Part shown: positions 1-9,283 of the stretch, in pieces | How positions within the stretch are numbered: position 1 is the stretch's first letter | Layout of the letters: every line of letters starts with the position of its first letter | NCBI GenBank assembly: GCA_024195585.1 | Contig: SWBL01000102.1 | Location: 84,101 to 148,100 of the forward strand | Origin: Aureobasidium sp. EXF-3400 | Lineage: Eukaryota > Ascomycota > Dothideomycetes > Dothideales > Saccotheciaceae | Length of the DNA: 64,000 nt | Direction of reading: 5' to 3' | The notes under the pieces: model-generated | Seen by the model: the letters and a program-made list of their open reading frames with translations, nothing else | What the model was told of the DNA's origin: nothing | The model's database searches: none | Program-made: the position numbers and the translations under genes

Positions 1-748
1 TCGTGATCGCTACCGATTCCGAAAAGTGCCTTGGTGTGTCCAAACCCAGGCTCATTCTTGACACTGACATAGTCGTGACCCTAGTGGATTAAAGAGATTT
101 GAAAGCCAGGCCCTTCTTTGGAGGTAGGCAAATATGTTTCTTGTCCTGTGCGACATCAAGCTCTCCAAGCATCACCCAGCTTTTGAAGCTCGGACAGCAA
201 GTCACAAACCGCGTCTGATCGATTATGAAAATAACGAAGAGATAGAAGCTGGAGCTTGGAGAAGGCATCTGCGTGCCTGCCAGTATATGGTTGAAGGTCC
301 GAAGTTCCTCCGCTTAGTCATCAGCTTTCTCGCGGAAAGAACAGCCGACCTGTTGTGAAATCAAACAGTCCAACGAACACACAGTTGCTCGAGCATCCTC
401 CCGACACAGCTGAACTCCTGCAACGGCCAAACTACCTCGTCTGGAAGTGACATTCTAACTGACTCCTGCCAAGAAATTCACGCTAGCCATCAGACCATGC
501 AGACCCCAATGAATGAACCCATACGAGAATCTTGGCTATACATATTTGATACGACCACTCTCATAAGACAGTCCGAGAGAGGACATCATACACTCACGAT
601 ATCTGTGCTTCAGGCTTTGTGAAGAACTTCTCAATCCATGTTTGACTGGCACTCCAAAGGCACAAGCACGAGAACAAATTTTATAAGGCAATCATCGTTT
701 CTATTCTCTTAGGTTGGTATCGTTTGGTATCATCGCGTCTAATATAAA
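1..748. other. Left-edge stretch without a convincing gene
   Basis: No reading frame here looks like a conserved protein. The longest ATG frame (134-358, 74 codons) shows no recognisable family and no splice-compatible continuation that I could find. The right part is the 3' flank of the PrpF-like gene, whose stop is at 749-751. An exon of a gene lying left of the window cannot be excluded. Confidence 0.5.
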
Positions 749-2047
749 TTATCCCAGGTAATAAACCTTGCCCTCGAATAACCGGCGGGCTGTTCGGAAC
801 ACTACCACCTCTTCCACTTGACTTTTCGCATCTAACCGGACGTCAACATCCATGTCTCCACCGGGGTGTCGGAGACGAACAGTCTCGAGATCCGGCACGA
901 TATCCATCTCAATAGGAGAGTCTTCTCTTTTCCTCGCATCAGATGAGCCATTGCGAAGCTCGTATGCTACAGTGCCTTTGGTGCATGCCGCAGTGCCGAG
1001 ACATACTGCTCCGGTCAACTGCAAGCTTCCATGAACCTTGCCCATAGAGTACGCGACAACTTGGAAGTCTACCGATGGCTTGTCATCAGCGACTTCTGGC
1101 CTCGACAGAACCGCGATCTTTGGTGTGCCTCTGGTAAGCGCTGCCTCATTGGTGCTCTTGGCCAGACCCATCAGGACTGCTGCTTCTCTTCGGATCTTTT
1201 CAATAAACTCGATGGAGACTGCTGCACTCGGCCCTTCTGTGTGGAAGAATGCTGGTAGTGTGGAGCTATCAACAAGACAGAAAGGGTTGGCAGCGTCAAC
1301 AAGACTGACTTGTATCGGGATAGGTTCAGAGTTGAATGAGGTCTGCATAAGGATGGTGTTCATGGCCCGTCCTGAGGGTAGTAGTTTGCCAGTCATGGCA
1401 CCAGCTGGTTTGGAGAAGCCCATTTGAACTCGGCTACCGACTGAATATAATCCGGGAAGTTGACAGTCTCCATCCTCGAGAAAATGGCCTTCGTCGTCGA
1501 CTTGGACCGTCTCAATCATGACAGAGTTTGTGTTTGTGTTGAAGACTCTGACTTTGACCTGCTTTTGTCCTGGAAGGACATCAACCAAGCCTTCGTCGAC
1601 TGCAAAAGGACCAACACCAGATGCGATGTTGCCGCAGTTACCGGTCATGTCCAGCTTCGGAGCACCAATCGTCACCTGGACGAACGTGTAGTCTACATCT
1701 ACGCCGGGACGAGTGGATCGTGATACAACGGCGACTTTCGATGTTGTCGAAGTTGCGCCGCCAATTCCGTCCAACTGCTTGGGATCCGCATCATATGAGC
1801 CCATAACTCGTGTGATGACGGAAGACCAGTCTTGTTGACTCTGTGGTAGATCTTTACGGTGCAGGTAGAGACCCTTCGAAGTACCAGCTCTCATCCAGAC
1901 GGCTGGAAGTGCTCTTCGCTTTTTGGGTATGGCTTGAGGCACCACAGTAGTGGTGGATGTGATGATTCCGGGCATGATTGATGGGTGGAAGTCGAGGATA
2001 CGAGGGATGATTGCAGCGTCGATGTGTCGTGCGGCTGTCTTGAACAT
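749..2047 (-). CDS. PrpF/DUF453 family isomerase (aconitate/methylaconitate or 4-oxalomesaconate type)
   Basis: Single-exon gene, 432 aa, of the PrpF (DUF453) fold. Members isomerise or tautomerise unsaturated tricarboxylates: 2-methylaconitate cis-trans isomerase PrpF in the 2-methylcitrate cycle and 4-oxalomesaconate tautomerase GalD in gallate breakdown. Visible motifs are the N-terminal RAGTSKG (about residues 53-59), DGIGGATSTTSKVAVV with Lys104, and GNCGNIASGVGP with Cys138; the Lys and Cys sit where PrpF enzymes carry their catalytic pair. About 45 residues precede the conserved domain. They are basic and hydroxylated and could be a mitochondrial presequence; Met25 is an alternative start. 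A TATA-like stretch (2104-2113, minus strand) lies about 60 bp upstream. The gene is divergent from the sugar porter at 2500 and shares promoter module A with it. Family assignment is firm; the substrate is inferred only. Confidence 0.88.
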   Translation of the reverse strand: MFKTAARHIDAAIIPRILDFHPSIMPGIITSTTTVVPQAIPKKRRALPAVWMRAGTSKGLYLHRKDLPQSQQDWSSVITRVMGSYDADPKQLDGIGGATSTTSKVAVVSRSTRPGVDVDYTFVQVTIGAPKLDMTGNCGNIASGVGPFAVDEGLVDVLPGQKQVKVRVFNTNTNSVMIETVQVDDEGHFLEDGDCQLPGLYSVGSRVQMGFSKPAGAMTGKLLPSGRAMNTILMQTSFNSEPIPIQVSLVDAANPFCLVDSSTLPAFFHTEGPSAAVSIEFIEKIRREAAVLMGLAKSTNEAALTRGTPKIAVLSRPEVADDKPSVDFQVVAYSMGKVHGSLQLTGAVCLGTAACTKGTVAYELRNGSSDARKREDSPIEMDIVPDLETVRLRHPGGDMDVDVRLDAKSQVEEVVVFRTARRLFEGKVYYLG

Positions 2048-2103
2048 AGTAAGTTGAAGATATTGAATGAGTAGTCATGAAAATACGTAGGCCTTGGCCT
2101 CGG

Positions 2104-2113
2104 GACTTATATC
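2104..2113 (-). promoter_or_regulatory. TATA-like box for the PrpF-like gene
   Basis: On the minus strand this reads GATATAAG, about 60 bp upstream of the ATG at 2047 and about 75 bp from the left edge of promoter module A. Position and sequence fit a core promoter; this is inferred. Confidence 0.45.
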
Positions 2114-2186
2114 CATTGACTTTTGTGATATACACGATCGCTCGCGGCACTCTTTCTTCCACGGATGTCTTGGAGTCCGTAGTGCT

Positions 2187-2373
2187 GCAATCTTCCTACG
2201 GATCATACTAAGGAGTGTAACCGGAGTCGCAGTGCTAGCCCGATACTTCCCACGGCGAGAACGGCACGGATATCATATTCCATGGAGACAGAAAGGCCGT
2301 CGCGATCCACACTTCTCCGCAAAACGAAACTCTACTCCACGAATGTCACCCCGGGGCCGGTGCCGGATCTACT
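2187..2373. promoter_or_regulatory. Promoter module A, duplicate of module B at 8711-8895
   Basis: This lies between the divergent PrpF-like and sugar-porter genes and aligns along its length with 8711-8895. Shared blocks: TTCCTACGG (2193-2201) and TTCCCACGG (2247-2255); CAGTGCTAGCC (2230-2240, 11/11 identical); a 30-nt core at 2295-2324 containing CACACTTCTCCGCAAAA (28/30 identical); and a 29-nt core at 2344-2372 (28/29 identical) with three CCGG tetrads at 2351, 2357 and 2363, each 2 bp apart. Gaps between the main blocks are the same in both copies (55 bp starting-block spacing, then 20 bp). CGG/CCG triplets of this kind are typical Zn2Cys6 targets. That the regulator at 4594-6930 binds here is inference. 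Confidence 0.85.
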
Positions 2374-2425
2374 CGGCAAACCCCAACCTGGGGGGCCGTC
2401 TAGAGTTTAATCCTTCTGGCGGATT

Positions 2426-2433
2426 CATAAATA
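2426..2433 (+). promoter_or_regulatory. TATA-like box for the sugar porter gene
   Basis: CATAAATA lies about 70 bp upstream of the ATG at 2500 and about 50 bp downstream of module A. With the opposing TATA-like box at 2104-2113 it makes the intergenic region a symmetrical divergent promoter. Confidence 0.45.
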
Positions 2434-2499
2434 CTAAGCTCTCTTGTCCTCTTGGGACCAAGAACTCCAAGCATCTCATCGCCTGATTCAGCTCTCAAC

Positions 2500-4123
2500 A
2501 TGCCTGGAAGACACGCTGCAACCGTCACACTCGTCAACCCGGCGCCACGGGAGGTATACAACGCATATGTGTATCTCGTTGCCATGGTCGCCGCTATGGG
2601 CGCCTTCATCTTCGGTTACGATCTAGCATTCATTGGAACTACCATCACTCTCAAACCGTTCATCAAGGACTTTGGCCTGACCCACGCTTCGGCAAGCGCC
2701 AAAGATGCATTTTCCGCCAACATCGTGTCCTTGCTGCAAGCAGGATGCTTTTTCGGTTCCTTGGCTGTTGCACCACTTGGAGATCGACTTGGACGCAAGC
2801 CTGCATTGATGGTCGCCGGTATAGTCTTCTGTGCCGGGTCTTTGATGCAGACCGTCAGCTTTGGCCATGTGGCAGCCATGTATGTTGGCAGAGCCATTGG
2901 AGGTCTTGTAGGTTTTGATTCGCTGCACACTCGTAGACCGTTCCTGACAACATGACTAGGGTGTCGGTGCTGCCAGTGGACTCGTCCCCCTCTATATCGC
3001 CGAGCTGGCACCACCAGCCATTCGAGGCAGACTTGTCGGGATCTACGAGATCAGCGTACAGACTGGTACCTGCATCGGCTTCTGGATCTGCTATGGCGTC
3101 CAAAGAAACATGGCTGCTACCTCTTCTCAATGGATTCTGCCTTTCGCCGTCCAGCTTATTCCCGGTGTGCTTCTGATCATCGGAATGTTCTTTGTGCCCG
3201 AGTCACCAAGATGGCTGGCTCAACACAAGTCTCGCGATATCGCCGCACACACACTTTGCAAGCTCCGTGGTCTGCCTGAAGATCATGCCTATCTCCAAGA
3301 GGAGCTTACTCACATCATGGATACTGTCAATGAACAGCTGGAAAGCCCACATGACCAGGGCCTGGTTTCTCAGATTAAGGAGCTTCGCGTCCCCAGTAAC
3401 CGCAAACGCATCTTCGTGGGAGTAACAATATTCATTTTTATGCAATTCGCTGGATCGAACGCAATCAACTACTACAGTCCCCGTATCTTCAAATCTATCG
3501 GCCTCAAGGGGCAATCTACTGGTCTCTACGCAACCGGTATCTACGGTATCGTACGACTTATCTGCGTCATTATCGCCATGCACTATGTTGTGGATCGCTT
3601 CGGACGCAGAAAGATGCTCATGGGCGGTGCAGCTGTAATGGCCACTGCAATGTGGTTCATTGGCGCATACATCAAGATTGCAAACCCAGCCAAACACGCC
3701 GTCGGGTTGTCTGCTGGAGGTTACGCAGCAGTCACATTCATTTACATCTTTGCAGTCGGTTTCTGTTTCTCCTACGCTGGAGTTCCTTGGATTTACTGCT
3801 CTGAGATCTTCCCTATTCGCATCAGAGGTCTAGGTATGGCTCTGTGTACCGCTACCCACTGGTTGTTCAACTTTGTCATCGCCAGATCGGTGCCGTACAT
3901 GATTTCCAACATTGGATTCGGCACATACTTTGTCTTTGCCAGCTTCACGACCGTTTCGATCATTTTTGTTTACTTCTGTGTGCCAGAGACCAAGGGTTTA
4001 TCGCTCGAGGAAATCGACGTCGTGTTTGGTGGAGAATTGACCAGCGGACTCGAGGGCGCTGCTTTGGAAGAGGTCAAGATCGGCGAGGAGGCTACACATG
4101 TCGAGTACATTCAGAAGTCATGA
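2500..4123 (+). CDS. MFS sugar porter, quinate permease (QutD)-like
   Basis: Twelve-TM major facilitator of the sugar porter family, 523 aa. Exons are 2500-2907 and 2960-4123; the 52-nt intron restores the frame between RAIGGL and GVGAASGL. The N-terminus (PREVYNAYVYLVA, then GYDLAFIGTT) closely resembles fungal quinate permeases. Family signatures are present: GDRLGRKP after TM2, PESPRWL after TM6, VDRFGRRK after TM8 and PETKGLSLEEID after TM12. It should import a polyol, sugar or cyclic hydroxy acid by proton symport at the plasma membrane. The substrate is not determinable here, but the quinate-like N-terminus and the PrpF partner point to an acid. Divergent from PrpF across module A. Confidence 0.9.
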
Positions 4124-4271
4124 ACGGTGCTCGACTACGACAGTTATGGAGAAATATTTTGGAATTTAATGACTCTTTTTTTGTACATACTTTACAGACT
4201 ATATCTACACAGATCATTCTCAACTTCTCTCGCATCCTCCCTGTGTGCCCCTCTATCTCACGTTGTCGATT

Positions 4272-4382
4272 GTGACAATGCACAATAGCTTCGAGAAGTA
4301 GAACACTATCCATCGAGAAGTGAGTTACTCTCGACTCTCTTTGGACACATCTTCAATCTAGAAATGATTGTGCATTTTTACA
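4272..4382. mobile_element. 111-bp foldback MITE, copy 3 (diverged)
   Basis: This lies in the 3' flank of the sugar porter gene. It starts TGACAATGCACAAT and ends ATTGTGCATTTTTACA, so the ends are inverted repeats. The central part (GAGAAGTGAG..CTCTCGACTCTC) corresponds to the inner palindrome of the copies at 4482 and 7156. Length is 111 bp, as in the other two. It carries no coding capacity. A target-site duplication is not evident. Confidence 0.65.
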
Positions 4383-4481
4383 GCTTCTGAAGTCTTGTGA
4401 GAGGGGATGGGAGATGCAAACTTTGACCCCCATGTGTTTGAAATTTTGTATCTCCTGCTCTCCACCTTCGAAGATCAACTT

Positions 4482-4592
4482 TGTAGAAATGCACGGTTCT
4501 TTCCGAATGGTAAACATGCCCATAGAGAGCCGATAAAAACACGGCTCTCAGTGGTCGCTTCCTATTTACTAAAGGAACCATGCATTTCTACA
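4482..4592. mobile_element. 111-bp foldback MITE, copy 1
   Basis: The ends are near-perfect inverted repeats: TGTAGAAATGCACGG on the left and the complement of TGTAGAAATGCATGG on the right. The centre holds a hairpin, GAGAGCCG / CGGCTCTC. It is clearly homologous to 7156-7266 (shared TGCCCAnAGAGAGC, CTCTCAGTGG and CATTTCTA segments). The right end stops 1 bp before the stop codon of the Zn2Cys6 gene (complement, 4594-4596), so the regulator's 3'UTR would begin inside this element. Confidence 0.8.
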
Positions 4593-4593
4593 G

Positions 4594-6930
4594 CTAGAAA
4601 GGTGCCATGCTATTGGGATAAAACCAATCGAAAGCCGAGGCGTTGAATCCGAATAAAGCGTCATCGTATGATTCAACGCCTGTACTGAGCACCTGCCCTT
4701 GATTTGTGCTTGGCATAGCACTGTTTCCTCCATACAAAGCGTTGGCTGTATGGTCGTGTGGTATTGCATAATTTTGGCCATATAGCTGCTGTTCGTGCAT
4801 GAAGCTGTGGATAATGGTATCCACATCTATATCAGGATCAAACTGTCCAGCGACCATGGTAGGCTCATGATTGATCATTGCGTCGATCGGCAGATGTGAT
4901 CTTGCCATGCTAGATGTATTGCTAGGAGAAGTGAGAGCATTAGATTGAGAGCTTGGCGTCACATTGGATGAGGTGCGGTCGGTCACTGGATCCCTAGGGT
5001 TCGTGGTAGCGCTAGAAGTGGTTCCTGGATCGTCTAATTTGATGCCCATCCGCTTCTTCAGGTTTTCGATCACGATAGATGCCTTCTTGACAGCATAGTT
5101 TGTGGCCGAGTTCTGATCAAAGACGGCGAGGCATGTGCGAAGGTGCTCGTGAGCCTCAGAAGTAGACGCCCTCGTAGCCGCGATACGGACGTGTATTGTG
5201 GCAGCAACATAAGTAGCATATGAGATGAGATATGGTGCCCGTCTCACAGAGAATGATTTGTCGTAAAGCCGTACCAACTTCACTATATTGATCGCAGCTT
5301 CTGTACACGTTGCCAATGACGACTTTGATGTCGATGGTAACGTTAGATGCAGATGACCATCAGCTACGAGTGGACGATGGAGAAGCACTCTAAGGACGTT
5401 CCACATACACTGAAGTGAGAAGACATGTGGTGGAGGGAGTTGCTGAGTCCCGCTGTCACTGCTGGTGTCAATCCTCAAATGTTCAGGCAGCTCAGCCATC
5501 CAGTCTTGCAGCTGCTTCTCGACGTACTCCAGATCCTGAACCAAGTCTTGAGTATTTCGCTTCTGCTCTCTCTCACAGTAGGTTCTGTCAAGAATCTGCT
5601 GGAGAATCATACAAAGCTTACACAGTTGTCCGAAAGTTGACACACTGTAGCTTGGCGAACCGGGATAACTAGGCCCACTGGCATATGCGAAAGGATGCCA
5701 GGCTTCCAGTTCTTCATAAGTGTCCATGAATTTGATGGGAACTTGACCGTCGATAGCTCTAAGGCTGGCCGGACGACCTTGGTATAATGACTGCATCTTG
5801 TCGACAACATATGCTGACCAGTAGACTCGTCGGCGAATCTCGAGATCCTCTTCAGAAAATCGTTGCATGGTTGGCATCATGGCTGCATCGACGTGTAGCC
5901 CGACATCTACCAGCATCCTGAAGGCCGTTCCAGCATATACCCAAGCAGCGCTCTGCTCGTCGCCCAGAGCAAAGAGCGAATTGCTCATCTGTAACAAGGC
6001 CTGAATTGTAGTGATCTCACTATGGTCAAGTGCTTGCCCAAGGAGATCACGCACGCGGTTGCGAAATTGCCAGCCAGCTGTTCTGACGTCGTTCGCATCT
6101 TTGCGTAGATCTAATCTTGGACTGAACTTGGAAGCTCCGTAAAATATTGCATTGAGTAGAATCTTGGAGAAATATGGTCCGTTGCAGGCCATGTCGCGCA
6201 TAAAAGCCGGTCGATACGTGATGAGGAAAGAGTGGTGCTGTCGGTTCCAGTGTAGATTCAGTAGATGCATACCGAGTTCAGGATCCACACCGTCAAAATC
6301 AAGCTTGCCGGCACGAAAGGTGATGCTCTCGAGCTGTCGCTGCTCCGCCGCCGCAGCCACCAGAATTCTAGGCATCCATGTCTCTCGCTCCTTGGTCAAA
6401 TATGATCGGGATTGTCTGTTGGATGAAGCTGCTTCATTGAATAGCGTGCTTGTTGGACCATGATAGGTTGTACTTCCTACGGATGCTGGCGTCTCAACCG
6501 GATCGTTACTGTCGCGACGAATTTGCTCTATAGGAATAGCAGTGGTTTGCCCTGCAGAACCAGCGACGGTTTGCTCCTCCAGGTCTATCGTCTGTTCTGG
6601 CGTTAATCCATTGTGACTTGCTTCAGTGTGAACCTGGTTATCAGGCGTGCCTGAGACACGTTCACGGAGACGTCGATTTTCTTCCAGTAGTTCGTTCAGG
6701 GCGGCATTAGTGGGTCGTGGCTTCCGCGAGGGGCCACTGAAGACGCACTCCTGCTCGTAGATCTCACAGTTTTTACAACGCGGTCGTTCACCAGTACATT
6801 TCATCTGGTCCGGGGATCATCAGCACATCGCCTAACGCGTAGGATGGTCAGTGTGGAGCTCGCGGACCTTGCGTTGTCTGCAGTATGCGCATGCCTGTTG
6901 GGCACGGACATGCCGTCTCTCAGGAGGCAT
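4594..6930 (-). CDS. Zn2Cys6 fungal-specific transcription factor
   Basis: Predicted 757 aa, two exons: 6930-6868 and 6804-4594. The 63-nt intron splits the zinc cluster, and joining the exons gives a perfect C14-x2-C17-x6-C24-x6-C31-x2-C34-x6-C41 cluster, which supports this splice although the donor is GTCCGC. After a short linker comes a heptad-like segment (LNELLEENRRLRERV) suited to dimerisation. The fungal-specific regulatory domain occupies the middle (WVYAGTAFRMLVDVGLH followed by RRRVYWSAYVVDK), and a Ser/Thr-rich tail ends in aromatic/acidic residues. It lies exactly between the two divergent gene pairs that share the duplicated promoter module, so it is the obvious candidate regulator. 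MITE copies flank it on both sides. Confidence 0.9.
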
Positions 6931-7599
6931 ATTGCGGCGACAGACCGCGGATGAGATTTCCGTCGTACTTGGAAAGTGTGGTGACACTGATGATAGAGAG
7001 CAAGATTCCGTGGCTACGAGCGGGATCATGATGCGGGGCAGACGCGTCCGGTTGTGGTCAATGCTCAGCCACGGCGCGCTTCGGGCCTTCCTTTTCGTGT
7101 GCGAAGTCTGCAAATCCCGGCCACTCTCACGACCACACACACGTGAAATTCCAGCCATCGAAATGCACAATTGTTCCCAGATAGTAAGCAAGCCCACAGA
7201 GAGCAGATCAAATCACGACTCTCAGTGGATGCTCTCTACCTGTTAAAACAACTGTGCATTTCTATAGGTAGCTACTCACGCGACACTCTTTGCGCACGGG
7301 AGGAGGTTCCACTCTCGATTGTCTGGCTCCTTCTCCATCAGTCGCCATAACATCACCGCAAGAAAAAGTGTGGGCGGTAGCCGGAGATTTGTGCTTTAGT
7401 AAGGAGCGACGCTATGCTTGCGAGTACCTCTTGGGCCACATGCATTGGTGAGGTGCGCTTCTTGCGAAAATGTCATGGTGAGTGGCACTGAGTGCCGAAT
7501 ACGTTGTCTGCAGAGGAACACCTAACAGGCAGGATCTATGTGGTATATAACTTGAAAAGGAAACGCAGCTCGACTTCAAATCAAAACGGCACAATAAAC
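6931..7599. other. Regulator promoter region
   Basis: The 5' flank of the Zn2Cys6 gene and the 3' flank of the tricarboxylate carrier gene. It contains MITE copy 2 (7156-7266) and a GC-rich CGG-containing stretch around 7368-7385. No copy of the duplicated promoter module was seen, so autoregulation through that module is not supported. Confidence 0.5.
7156..7266. mobile_element. 111-bp foldback MITE, copy 2
   Basis: Same family and length as the element at 4482-4592. Its ends carry GAAATGCACAATTGTT and AACTGTGCATTTCTATAG as imperfect inverted repeats, and its inner arms are GAGAGCAGATC and GATTTGA-type complements ending CTCTC. It sits about 225 bp upstream of the regulator's proposed ATG (6930), within its promoter or 5'UTR. 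Confidence 0.8.
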
Positions 7600-8508
7600 T
7601 CAAGACATGAAGCTCAGAATCCTTTCGTAGACCGAAAAGACAATTCCACCAGAGAGGAGGAGTCTACCCAGTCTTGGGCCGCTTCCCTTCCAGAATGCTC
7701 TGACGCCGCCATCACTCCAGACGCCCCTGACAGCTCGTACTAGCGTCTCGCCTTGACTGCTTTGAGTACGTGTCTTGATCGTGTCGAATGGTTGAGTCGC
7801 ATACACAGTGATCAGGCCTGCGCATGCACCAATGGCGAAAGTTTCGGGGGTGGTCTTCGGCGCTTGTCCGATGTAGCCGGCGTACTGAGTTTTGAGTGTG
7901 TTGTATGACCCCATTCTGACGGCTGAAGTGGCTGATTGCTTGATGGTTGTGCTCACTAGACCCCGATACAATCCTGCGATGCCTTGTTCGCGTATGAGGA
8001 TACCGACTGCGTGAGGGGTAGATCGGAATCTTTTGGCGCCCTTGCCATCATCAATTAGAGCAGTCTTGATTCGTTCGGTCGGTGTCACAGCCAGGACACT
8101 CTCAACAGCTCCTGCTACACTTCCAGCTAAGATACCGCCGGAGGTCGACAGTTTTCCGTTCTCATCTGCAAGTTGGGCTTTGATGGTATCAAATGCGAGA
8201 AAGCGAACACCAGCTTTGAGTGCAGTGCCGACGATCAACGCGCTACAACCAGTGTAGATACCTGACACTCCTTGAGTTGCCACTACACTGCGAAGTGCTT
8301 GGAATGCATTGCCTTGTTTTCCTTGAGACCGCAGTTGACTGCTGGTTTTGGCATATTCGAAAGGGTAGGTTATGCCGGCTTCGACACCTCCTGCTACAGC
8401 GCCGGCGAAGAGAGATGTAAGAGGATGCACATGCGCCGTTGTCTTTTTCTTTTGGATCGTTGTCGTGGGCAAAGCGACTGTGGTCGAGGATATGGCGGTT
8501 GTTGACAT
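7600..8508 (-). CDS. Mitochondrial tricarboxylate (citrate/aconitate) carrier, CTP/Mtt1-like
   Basis: 302 aa, no intron, six-TM mitochondrial carrier with three repeats. The Px[DE]xx[KR] signatures read YPFEYAKTSSQ, TPTERIKTALIDD and QPFDTIKTRTQ. This set and the overall length match the citrate/tricarboxylate branch (yeast Ctp1, Aspergillus MttA, Ustilago Mtt1), which exchanges citrate, isocitrate or cis-aconitate for malate across the inner membrane. ATG 8508 is preferred over the in-frame ATG at 8598 because a TATA-like CAATATAAGG (8604-8613, minus) lies only a few bases from the latter. It is divergent from the Dal5-like permease across module B. In known itaconate clusters the equivalent carrier exports cis-aconitate to the cytosol; the role here is by analogy. 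Confidence 0.88.
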   Translation of the reverse strand: MSTTAISSTTVALPTTTIQKKKTTAHVHPLTSLFAGAVAGGVEAGITYPFEYAKTSSQLRSQGKQGNAFQALRSVVATQGVSGIYTGCSALIVGTALKAGVRFLAFDTIKAQLADENGKLSTSGGILAGSVAGAVESVLAVTPTERIKTALIDDGKGAKRFRSTPHAVGILIREQGIAGLYRGLVSTTIKQSATSAVRMGSYNTLKTQYAGYIGQAPKTTPETFAIGACAGLITVYATQPFDTIKTRTQSSQGETLVRAVRGVWSDGGVRAFWKGSGPRLGRLLLSGGIVFSVYERILSFMS

Positions 8509-8603
8509 TGTGAAATTTTGAATCCTGATGGTCAAGAAGGGATTCTGGTATGCTCGTAAGTGATTCTGCTTCCAAGAGTTTCTGACTTCCGAGGTCATCT
8601 TAC

Positions 8604-8613
8604 CTTATATTGA
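8604..8613 (-). promoter_or_regulatory. TATA-like box for the tricarboxylate carrier gene
   Basis: The minus strand reads CAATATAAGG about 100 bp upstream of the chosen ATG (8508) and about 100 bp from module B. The arrangement mirrors that between module A and the PrpF-like gene. Confidence 0.4.
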
Positions 8614-8710
8614 TATCTTTAGTAGGTTAGGTGATCACTCAGGTTTAGCGTTTCTTAGTTCTCCATTCGCTATACGCTTCTACTCGGGTGTAGTATGCAT
8701 ATTGCTTACG

Positions 8711-8895
8711 GCATTCTTCCCACGGAACGGTAGGGAGTGTTGTGGAAGTCACAGTGCTAGCCTTAAAATTTCCCACGGGAGCACGGCAGGAACAATACAT
8801 TCCGCGGGACTAGGGGGGCCGTCGTGATTCACACTTCTCCGCAAAAACTAGACTCACTCTAGCACTGTCACCCCGGGACCGGTGCCGGATCTACG
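8711..8895. promoter_or_regulatory. Promoter module B, duplicate of module A
   Basis: Same orientation as module A and likewise placed between a minus-strand gene (tricarboxylate carrier) and a plus-strand transporter gene (Dal5-like). Blocks: TTCCCACGG at 8717-8725 and 8770-8778; CAGTGCTAGCC at 8752-8762; a 30-nt core at 8817-8846; and a 29-nt core at 8866-8894 with CCGG tetrads at 8873, 8879 and 8885. The sequence between cores has diverged while core spacing is unchanged, which suggests functional constraint rather than very recent duplication. Confidence 0.85.
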
Positions 8896-9283
8896 GTCCA
8901 CGGATGCCTCCACTCGCTCCATCGACCTTGTGTCTCCACAAAAATCGATATTATGGCAACTTGCCAAGTGTACAACATCTTGGACCGTTCCCTACTGTCT
9001 ACCTCTTCTCCAGCATTCTCCTATGTCCCTCTCAACGACCTTGCCCCATGGGGTATACCCCACAGAGCTTTCATGTCTTGGTCTAACTTGGCGAATGCCA
9101 TAGAGGATTACAGCTGCGAGTCTACTTTGACTTGGCGATTGAGGACTGCAGCCACGATGAGTCCCGTCAGGATGTCGCGGACAAGTATGAATAGGCTGTC
9201 GAGAACCACGAATATCGCCTTTCTATCATCATCATAATTCCAATCTTCTTTCACCAAGCATCACTTCTAGAACGATTTCTGAG

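Noticed and set aside
8882..9283. Short plus-strand frames between module B and the Dal5-like gene
   Set aside because: Overlapping frames of 60-94 codons in three phases without family character; most likely promoter and leader sequence.
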